This document shows, piece by piece, positions 57,595 to 64,000 of a stretch of DNA of 64,000 nucleotides. Made by a program: the position numbers and the translations under genes. The DNA comes from Helicobacter fennelliae (GTDB taxonomy: Bacteria; Campylobacterota; Campylobacteria; Campylobacterales; Helicobacteraceae). The stretch covers positions 310,001 to 374,000 of the forward strand of contig NZ_UGIB01000001.1 of the NCBI RefSeq assembly GCF_900451005.1, written 5' to 3'. Under the pieces are notes generated by a model. That model ran no database searches. It was not told the origin of the DNA and saw only the letters and a program-made list of their open reading frames with translations. Every line of letters starts with the position of its first letter. Within the stretch, counting starts at the first letter, position 1.

Positions 57595-58500
57595 ATGGCA
57601 GCTCCAGCACTCATCGCCATTGTCGCTCCAACCGCAAGTGGCAAAAGCGATCTTGGATTCTGCCTTGCCAAAGAATGCGATGGCGAGATTTTCTCGATTG
57701 ATTCTCTAAGCATTTATAAATACATCAATATCGCTTCAGCCAAACCCAGCCCAGCCCAGCTTCAAGCCATTAGGCATTATGGTATAAATGAGCTAGAACC
57801 ACAAGAGCATTGCAACGCGATAGTCTTTGTCAATCTTTTGAATCAAGCCATTCAAACCACATCAAAAAAAGTATTATTTATCGTGGGCGGAAGTGGATTT
57901 TATCTTTGGAGTATGATTGAAGGGTTATCGCCCATGCCACAGATAGATTCTGCTACCATTACGCAAATCACACACCACATCGCTTCATTGCCAAACCCCT
58001 ACACTCTGCTTAGCCAAATCGATCCAGAATCTGCACTCCATATCAAACCAAGCGATACATACAGAATCCACAAGTGCCTAGAGCTGTATTTTGCGACTAA
58101 TCAAAAGCCGAGTGCATATTTGCGCACTCACCCCAAAATCCCACTTCCCTACCCGATACAACTCTACTCTATCCAGACACAAAGATCGATTCTACGCCAA
58201 AACATCGCCATACGCACACAAAATATGATAAAAGAAGGAATCATTAACGAAGCACAAATGCTACTTGAGCGATATAGCGCGCAAATCCAGCCATTTAAAG
58301 CGATAGGATTGAAAGAATGTTTAGCGTATTTGGAGCAAAAAATCTCTCTTGCAGAGCTCCAATCTCAAATCACCACACACACAAATCAGCTTGCCAAACG
58401 ACAAGAGACATTTAACCGCTCTAAATTCCCAAACGCAATCACTCTACCAAAAGACAAACTTTATACAAAAATCCTTGCAGACATAAAAAATCTGCTATAA
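57595..58500 (+). CDS. miaA: tRNA dimethylallyltransferase
   Basis: Adds the isopentenyl group to A37 of UNN-reading tRNAs, 301 residues. The P-loop is APTASGKS (residues 11-18). FSIDSLSIYKYINIASAKPS, VGGSGFYL and a C-terminal KRQETFNR are present. Starts 10 bp after ftsW, so probably cotranscribed. Confidence 0.94.
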   Translation: MAAPALIAIVAPTASGKSDLGFCLAKECDGEIFSIDSLSIYKYINIASAKPSPAQLQAIRHYGINELEPQEHCNAIVFVNLLNQAIQTTSKKVLFIVGGSGFYLWSMIEGLSPMPQIDSATITQITHHIASLPNPYTLLSQIDPESALHIKPSDTYRIHKCLELYFATNQKPSAYLRTHPKIPLPYPIQLYSIQTQRSILRQNIAIRTQNMIKEGIINEAQMLLERYSAQIQPFKAIGLKECLAYLEQKISLAELQSQITTHTNQLAKRQETFNRSKFPNAITLPKDKLYTKILADIKNLL

Positions 58501-58542
58501 TCAAAGATTGTATTTTTAGATTCTCAACTTTAAGGAGTATGT

Positions 58543-59715
58543 ATGAAATTTTTTGGCGATGAGCAAAAAAATAATAAAACAATCAAATGGGTCTTTGGTA
58601 TCCCATTAGTCCGCGAAGGCTATACACTTTCACTCTATTTTGGAAATTTTCCACTCGTGCAACGAATAAGATATATTACTTATATGACTAATATTTATGT
58701 ATGGGGGGGGGGCAAGGAAATAAATGATTTTGTATTCAAAATCTGCGGAATCACAATTTATACAACACATCGCTACAAAGCATATACCAACCTCCCAAGC
58801 CTCCAAAAAAACACCCTCATCAATCAATCCCTAGCCACAGATGATAAGATTTTAGACAAGCTACAATCTTTATGCGCAAACCTTGATACAGCAAGCAAAC
58901 AGACAATTTATGCGATCATCTCGCGTGAAAGACAAGCCTACCACTCCCCAAATGGTAGAATCTACACACTCACACAGCAAGAATTAGATGAGCTCAATTT
59001 GATTGCGACAAATTTTTACCCAAAGATTTTTGAGATTGCGCCAAAAATTTTTTATTATAATGGCTATTTGCTTCCTATCAAGCAATTTGAAACAAGCGTT
59101 TTTTGGCATAAGCACAGCCTCAATATCCTAAAAACCCTTCCCAAAATCAAAAACAAAGACATTATAGATGTAGGCGGATTTATCGGCGATAGCGTGCTTA
59201 TACTCAAAGATTTCACCACAAAGACAATCCATACATTTGAGCCAACAAGCAGCAATCATAAACTCCTCTTGCAAACCCTAAAGCTTAATAACATCTCGCG
59301 TGCTATCCCTGTCAAAAAAGCCTTAGGCAGTAAGCCAGATACACTCACAATGAGTATTTATGGTGGGGCTTCAAGTCTTATTAGAACCCACAAAAACTCC
59401 CCAAAAGAGAGCATAGAAGTAACCACACTTGACATCTATGCTAGAGAGCATAATCTTGACATTGGCTTTATCAAAGTCGATATAGAAGGCTTTGAAATGG
59501 AATTCCTAAAAGGCGCAAGAGCCACGATAGAATCCCAAAAACCCGCTATGCTGATTAGCATTTATCACAAAAGCGATGATTTTTTCTATATCAAGCCCAT
59601 GCTAGAATCTTGGAATCTAGGCTACACATTTTATGTGCATAAGCCTATTGATGGGGGCATTTCTGGCGAAATGGCACTTTTTTGCGAAGTTTTAGATTCT
59701 AGCGATTTGGACTAG
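58543..59715 (+). CDS. FkbM-family methyltransferase with in-frame G10 tract
   Basis: 390 residues. The N-terminal 190 residues are of unknown type. The C-terminal SAM domain has KDIIDVGGFIGDSVLILKDF, HTFEPTSSNHKLL, VTTLDIYAREHNLDIGFIKVDIEGFE. FkbM enzymes methylate sugars or other hydroxyls, often on surface glycans. The G10 tract at about residues 54-57 (VWGGGKE) is in frame, so this copy is ON. Loss or gain of one G would cut the protein after about 60 residues. RBS AAGGAG. Stop TAG is within TAGAATCT. Placed between miaA and convergent murG. Confidence 0.88.
   Translation: MKFFGDEQKNNKTIKWVFGIPLVREGYTLSLYFGNFPLVQRIRYITYMTNIYVWGGGKEINDFVFKICGITIYTTHRYKAYTNLPSLQKNTLINQSLATDDKILDKLQSLCANLDTASKQTIYAIISRERQAYHSPNGRIYTLTQQELDELNLIATNFYPKIFEIAPKIFYYNGYLLPIKQFETSVFWHKHSLNILKTLPKIKNKDIIDVGGFIGDSVLILKDFTTKTIHTFEPTSSNHKLLLQTLKLNNISRAIPVKKALGSKPDTLTMSIYGGASSLIRTHKNSPKESIEVTTLDIYAREHNLDIGFIKVDIEGFEMEFLKGARATIESQKPAMLISIYHKSDDFFYIKPMLESWNLGYTFYVHKPIDGGISGEMALFCEVLDSSDLD
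58703..58712 (+). repeat. G10 tract in FkbM gene (ON)
   Basis: Ten G in codons TGG GGG GGG GGC AAG, keeping the frame open. Confidence 0.9.
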
Positions 59716-59723
59716 AATCTAAG

Positions 59724-60803
59724 CTATTGTTTTGAATTTGGCTTTATTGCGCTCTGATTGCGCTTAAAATTATCCCATCGCTCCAAAATTGCATCAATAA
59801 TCACCTCTGCGCCATTTTGGCTTACCTCTTGGCAGAGGCGCGATGAGAGTGTGGCGATTGTATCAGGGGTTAGCGTATCAAGGATTGCAAAAAAGTGCTC
59901 CTTAGTGAGATCACTTTGTAATAGCATACTTCCTAAGCCCTTTTGCACGAAATATTGCGCATTATAGACTTGGTGATTTTGTGCGGCAAATGGATATGGA
60001 ATGTATATCATCAAAAGCCCCATAGCAGCGTTTTCCCACACACTACTTGCCCCTGCGCGCCCCACGCACACATCAGCTTTTTTGAGATAGCTTACAATAT
60101 CTTGAGAGAATCCAAACAACTCAACACAATCCAAAATACCTTGCACCAAATACGCCTCCCGCACGCGCATCTCCTCATTTTTGCCACATTGATGAATGAT
60201 ATGTATATCCCTTGATAAAAGCTCTTTAGCAATTTGCAATGCAAAATCATTGATAGCTTTTGCGCCTTGAGAGCCACCGATAAACATAATCGTGCGCAAT
60301 TCCTTGCGAATGCGCCTAGAATCTAGCACTTCTTGCTTGAGTGGATATGGAGTAGATTCTTTTGCAAATGCGCTAAAAACTTGTTTGGCAAAAGGCGTGA
60401 GAATCGCATTAAGCTTGCCTTTGATTGCGTTTTGCTCGTGGATAAAGAGCCACTTACGCCACAATATCGCCCCTATGCTCGCTGGTCCTGCGCTAAATCC
60501 GCCCACACTAATCACAATATCAATATGATGTGTCTTAAAAATAGTGCGAACCTGCCTCAAAGCCTTAATTTGCGCGATGAGTGCTTGAATCTTTGCTATG
60601 CCTTTTTTATTGACAATGCCTGTTGTTTGCAAAAAATAACTTTGCAAAAACACATCGCTTTTTTCAAACCATAACCTATCTTGCCCGCTTACTGAACCGA
60701 CATAAATTGCTTGTATGTTTCTTTTTTTGAGCTCTTGAGCCAATGCTTTTGCGATCGCTAAATGCCCGCCTGTCCCACCACCTGTAATCAAAAAATGAGG
60801 CAT
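59724..60803 (-). CDS. murG: UDP-GlcNAc--lipid I N-acetylglucosaminyltransferase
   Basis: Makes lipid II at the cytoplasmic membrane face. 359 residues. The N-terminal GGGTGGH loop is at residues 8-14. GGSQGAKAIND and the donor-site GRAGASSVWENAA, PYPFAAQNHQ are present. Start overlaps the fliW stop in TAATG. Confidence 0.96.
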   Translation of the reverse strand: MPHFLITGGGTGGHLAIAKALAQELKKRNIQAIYVGSVSGQDRLWFEKSDVFLQSYFLQTTGIVNKKGIAKIQALIAQIKALRQVRTIFKTHHIDIVISVGGFSAGPASIGAILWRKWLFIHEQNAIKGKLNAILTPFAKQVFSAFAKESTPYPLKQEVLDSRRIRKELRTIMFIGGSQGAKAINDFALQIAKELLSRDIHIIHQCGKNEEMRVREAYLVQGILDCVELFGFSQDIVSYLKKADVCVGRAGASSVWENAAMGLLMIYIPYPFAAQNHQVYNAQYFVQKGLGSMLLQSDLTKEHFFAILDTLTPDTIATLSSRLCQEVSQNGAEVIIDAILERWDNFKRNQSAIKPNSKQ

Positions 60804-61288
60804 TATCGCTCCTTAAGAAAAGATTGCAATGGCTCTTTGAAGCCAAAATTTGGATAATCCATCATCGAAAGCGCGACTTGTGCGGCTTGTTTATTGGTAA
60901 GATGAAAGACAATCGGTGCCAAAAAATTAATCGTAGAATCTTGAATGTGGCTATGCAAAGTCAGCGGACAATACACTTCAATTTGCGAATTGCTTGTAAT
61001 GCCTAATAAAAGCTCGATGTATTTTGGAATCTTAAAGCTATATTCGCGCAGTGCGTAGGGATTGATAAGCATTATTTCAATGGGTGTTGTATCTAGATTC
61101 TGGCTATCTATCTTGTGTGGCTCTTTATTGTGAGAGTCTTGAGATAGATTCTTGTTTTTATGTTTTTGATTTGTATTTTTGGGTTTATTTTTTTGTGTGA
61201 TTTTTGCAAAATATTCATCTATTTTTTCAAACTCATATCGCGTGATATATTCAAACCCTAAAACAGGGGCTTTGAATTCATACTCCAT
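60803..61288 (-). CDS. fliW: Flagellar assembly factor FliW
   Basis: Binds flagellin and antagonises CsrA in flagellated bacteria. It has 161 residues from ATG 61288 (GAGGG RBS). N-terminus EFKAPVLGFEYITRYEFEKID; C-terminus NPYALREYSFKIPKYIELL and STINFLAPIVFHLTNKQAAQVAL, all family features. About 30 extra residues rich in Lys, Asn and Gln (about residues 32-65) interrupt the domain. H. pylori also has a fliW next to murG. The coupling suggests cotranscription. Confidence 0.87.
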   Translation of the reverse strand: MEYEFKAPVLGFEYITRYEFEKIDEYFAKITQKNKPKNTNQKHKNKNLSQDSHNKEPHKIDSQNLDTTPIEIMLINPYALREYSFKIPKYIELLLGITSNSQIEVYCPLTLHSHIQDSTINFLAPIVFHLTNKQAAQVALSMMDYPNFGFKEPLQSFLKER

Positions 61289-61634
61289 ACCTATCCCTCT
61301 TTTAATATTTTCTCTCTCAATGAAGCAAAACTCATACCAGTTGAAACTTATCGCCAATCCAAATCAATCCAAAAATAGATATACTTTATTTGTTTTTTTT
61401 TTTTGTATAATAGACGCTTGATTTTAGATTTTTGGGCTGCATATTGGTATCACGCATTTTTAAAAAATTTTTAAAAAAATATTGTAGTCTAAACACTAAT
61501 AAAACAAAATAGAATCTATATCGTGCTGATTAGTTTCTTATCGTTTTTGTGATGTATTTTGTATATTATCTCAAAAAATAATCCAACGATTTTTGAACTC
61601 AAAATCGCTAAAGATCTATCAAACAAAAAGGCTA
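61289..61634. other. Intergenic region between divergent fliW and regulator gene
   Basis: This 346-bp spacer is very A/T-rich. It holds a T12 run next to a perfect TATAAT (plus strand), an AGAATCT motif and no open reading frame of note. The 217 bp between that promoter and the regulator start could include a leader or small RNA, but nothing specific is visible. Confidence 0.6.
61393..61411 (+). promoter_or_regulatory. Promoter with T12 run next to the -10 box
   Basis: Twelve T (61393-61404), a G, then TATAAT at 61406-61411. Homopolymeric T runs in promoter spacers change length by slippage in Helicobacter and alter expression. Downstream gene is the response regulator at 61635. Confidence 0.45.
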
Positions 61635-62359
61635 ATGATAATGTGGCGTGTATTCGATTGCATAAAACATTTAAAAATTTTGCTTGTCGAAAGTGATGTG
61701 ATGTGTGGGGAAATCATCAAAAAACTTTCATGAAATACTGCTTAAGCTTTGAGTGGGCAAAAGATGGCAAGGATGGATTAGAGATGTATCATCAGCAAAA
61801 ATTTGACCTCATAATCTGTGATATTATCCTGCCTAGACTCAATGGCTTTGATATGCTAGAAGAGATTTTGTATGAGAATCCAAATCAAGATTTTATCATT
61901 ATCACCTCATACGATACAGATATCAATCTTATTAAAAGCCTCAAAATGAAAGCGTTTTTTTATTTTAGAAAACCTATCGATATGCGTGATTTGCAAATTA
62001 TTTTAGTCAATTACGCACTTAATAATCAAAAACCAACACAATTTCATTATCTTGAAAATGGCATAAAGCTTGATATGATAAATGAGCAAATCTACAAAAA
62101 CGATCAAGAGGTGTTTTTATCGCCCAAACTCAAAAAATTCTTTTGGTTTCTTATGTCAAACGCCAATCAAGTTGTCGCGTATGAAAGTATCATCTCGTAT
62201 GTGTATGATAATGAAGCCAGTCTCAATACACTTCGAATGGCGATTGTGAGAATCAAGAAATTTTTAGAAAGTGAGGATATTATCACCAATGTTTCAGGTG
62301 CAGGCTATCTACTCAAAATCAACAAAACCGAACCAAACACCCATAATAAACTCGCATAA
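61635..62359 (+). pseudogene. OmpR-type response regulator, frameshift at an A6 run
   Basis: The N-terminal receiver start ILLVESDVMCGEIIKKL is open from ATG 61635 but stops at TGA 61731. The rest, in another frame, has the phospho-acceptor Asp in LIICDIILPRLNGFD, Thr/Ser in IIITSYDTD and Lys in FYFRKPIDM. A winged-helix DNA-binding domain follows (LSPKLKKFFWFLMSNANQVV to TNVSGAGYLL). The break is at A6 (61719-61724); seven A would fuse both parts into about 240 residues. No histidine kinase gene is adjacent. Frameshift, slippage switch or sequence error cannot be separated. Confidence 0.75.
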
Positions 62360-62452
62360 TTTATAGCTTATGTTTTATGTGAGTTTAATCTATTTTTAGA
62401 TAATATTACAGATTAAAAACTTTACTCCACACAGAATCTATAAAGGGTAGAA

Positions 62453-64000
62453 ATGTCCGCTAAAGAAATCAACCAAAACCTAGAAAAGCTTTTCAAAGAA
62501 ACCGATCAAAAAATGGTCTCGCATGAAGGGATCGCTCAGATTCTGCAAAAGCCACCAACCCAAGCACAAGTCAAAAAAATCCAAGAGCTCGCAGAAAAAT
62601 ACAAATGCAAACTTGTCAGTGCTTCTGAACTTGCTAAAACGCTCAATACCAAAGACAAAATCAAGCTTGAAGAAGAGCGCAAAAAGATTCTTGATGAAGA
62701 GCTTGAGAGCGAATTTGACTTTATGAAAGAGCGCGAACTGCTTGAATGGAGCAGAAGTGATAGCCCCGTTAGAATGTATTTGCGCGAAATGGGGCAGATA
62801 GAGCTTCTCACAAAAGAAGAGGAAGTCGAATTTAGCAAGCAAATCGAATTTGGCGAAAATATCATCTTAGATGCGATTTGCTCTGTGCCATATTTGATTG
62901 ATTTTATTTATGATTACAAAGAAGCACTCATCAATCGTGAAAGACGCGTCAAAGAATTATTTAAAAGCTTTGATGATGAAGAGGGCGAAAATGGGGAAGA
63001 TGATTTTGATAGCGATGATGAGCTTGATGAACTTGATGAATACGAAAATGGAGAATCTAGACGTCCAGTCTCCAAAAAAGATCAACGGCGCATTGAAAAA
63101 GTGCTAGAGAGCTTCAAAGCTCTTGATAAAGCCAAAAAAGATTGGCTTAAAACCATAGAATCTAACGCCTCACAGCCAGAAGATGATTTGTTTTTGATTC
63201 TAACCCTCGCGCACAAAAAAGAGATTTTAAAGACAAAATTGCTCGATCTTGGACCCACAAGCAAGCTTATCAATGAAATCGTGCGCGCTATGGAAAATAG
63301 CCTAAAAAGTGGCGATGGATTTGAGCGAGAGCTCAAAAGACTTGAATACAAACTGCCGCTTTTTAATGATACATTAAGAGACAATCACAAGAAGATTTTG
63401 GATAATATCACCAATATGACGCGTGAAGACATCGTCGCTGCGGTGCCAGAAGCAACAATGGTAAGCGTATATGTCGAGCTTAAAAAACTCTTCCAAACAA
63501 AAGAAGCAAGCGATGGCGGGTTTGATCTTGATCCAGAAAAACTCAAAGAGATTTTGGAGCAAATCAAGCGCGGAAAACTCATCTCTGACAAAGCCAAAAC
63601 CAAAATGGCAAAATCTAATCTCCGCCTTGTCGTAAGCATCGCCAAACGTTACACAAATCGCGGACTGCCATTTTTAGACCTCATACAAGAGGGCAATATC
63701 GGGCTTATGAAAGCTGTGGATAAATTCGAATACAAAAAAGGCTTTAAATTCTCCACTTATGCGACATGGTGGATACGACAAGCAATATCACGCGCAATAG
63801 CCGATCAAGCGCGCACAATTCGGATTCCAATCCATATGATTGAGACGATTAATAGAATCCACAAAATTATGCGTAAATATGTGCAAGAAACAGGCAAAGA
63901 ACCAGATGTTGAAACAATCGCTCAAGAAGTAGGTTTAAGTGTAGATAAAGTCAAAAATGTGATAAAAATCACCAAAGAGCCTGTGAGCCTTGAAGCACCA
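62453..64000 (+). CDS. rpoD: RNA polymerase sigma factor RpoD, 3' end beyond window
   Basis: Primary sigma factor. 516 codons are seen. The N-terminal region 1.1-like part is [18 protein letters not shown]. Region 1.2 is [23 protein letters not shown] non-conserved region with an acidic stretch ([21 protein letters not shown]) follows. Region 2 has [38 protein letters not shown] and [13 protein letters not shown]. Region 3 begins [13 protein letters not shown]. Region 4 lies outside the window. Confidence 0.97.
   Translation, partial: MSAKEINQNLEKLFKETDQKMVSHEGIAQILQKPPTQAQVKKIQELAEKYKCKLVSASELAKTLNTKDKIKLEEERKKILDEELESEFDFMKERELLEWSRSDSPVRMYLREMGQIELLTKEEEVEFSKQIEFGENIILDAICSVPYLIDFIYDYKEALINRERRVKELFKSFDDEEGENGEDDFDSDDELDELDEYENGESRRPVSKKDQRRIEKVLESFKALDKAKKDWLKTIESNASQPEDDLFLILTLAHKKEILKTKLLDLGPTSKLINEIVRAMENSLKSGDGFERELKRLEYKLPLFNDTLRDNHKKILDNITNMTREDIVAAVPEATMVSVYVELKKLFQTKEASDGGFDLDPEKLKEILEQIKRGKLISDKAKTKMAKSNLRLVVSIAKRYTNRGLPFLDLIQEGNIGLMKAVDKFEYKKGFKFSTYATWWIRQAISRAIADQARTIRIPIHMIETINRIHKIMRKYVQETGKEPDVETIAQEVGLSVDKVKNVIKITKEPVSLEAP

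Overview
The window looks like a chromosomal segment of a non-pylori, probably enterohepatic Helicobacter. The evidence is the low GC, the gene content and order (fabG-acpP-fabF-accA; rpmH-rnpA-yidD-yidC-khpB-mnmE; fbp opposite rpe-dnaQ; fliW-murG), a VacA-type autotransporter, Opr and TraF_2 outer-membrane proteins, and many homopolymeric G/C tracts inside surface-glycan genes. No rRNA, oriC, prophage or CRISPR array was found. The species cannot be fixed from this sequence alone.

Layout. 1-3086: der (cut by the window edge) behind a TraF_2-type outer-membrane protein gene. 3.1-3.8 kb: repeats. 3.8-7.7 kb: divergent ilvC and ppc. 8.1-15.0 kb: a tightly overlapping minus-strand operon, gtrB-like - gtrII-like - gapA - pgi - pgpA - patatin, joining lipid-linked glucosylation, upper glycolysis and phospholipid metabolism. 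15.1-18.4 kb: fatty-acid genes fabG, acpP, fabF, accA. 18.5-19.3 kb: a disrupted FkbM methyltransferase. 19.5-25.8 kb: ogt, then rpmH to mnmE. 25.8-30.35 kb: a minus-strand glycosyltransferase cluster with four G tracts of 10-13 bases, including two tandem family 2 genes and a rearranged family 4 gene. 30.5-32.4 kb: a decayed IS607-type element (serine recombinase plus TnpB). 32.6-33.3 kb: a frameshifted NAD(P)-binding gene. 33.8-42.0 kb: alcohol dehydrogenase, AhpC/TsaA, YCII, DedA, pyrF, panC, Opr porin, feoB. 42.9-45.5 kb: a small Cys protein, fbp, rpe, dnaQ-like. 45.9-49.5 kb: autotransporter. 49.9-53.1 kb: FAD/Fe-S oxidoreductase. 53.3-53.7 kb: four tRNAs (Asp, Val, Glu, Lys). 53.7-64 kb: pncC-like, ppk2, LysE family, ftsW/rodA, miaA, an FkbM methyltransferase with a G tract in the ON state, murG, fliW, a frameshifted response regulator, and rpoD (cut by the right edge).

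The most unusual aspect is the repeat landscape. (1) A short motif, AGAATCT / AGATTCT, often paired as the palindrome AGAATCTAGATTCT, is scattered everywhere. It supplies stop codons at gene ends and has expanded into Glu-Ser/Asp-Ser-rich insertions in several housekeeping proteins. (2) Intergenic hairpins have conserved arms (GTCATTGCGAG ... GTGGCAATCC) around inner stems that differ completely between copies yet stay self-complementary. (3) Two long inverted-repeat pairs (249 bp; about 154/164 bp) could support inversion of 16-29 kb segments. (4) Six G/C tracts control reading frame in glycan-related genes; in one case the tract length decides whether two adjacent glycosyltransferases are made separately or as one fused chain. 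These frame calls are direct readings; the functional meaning is inferred.
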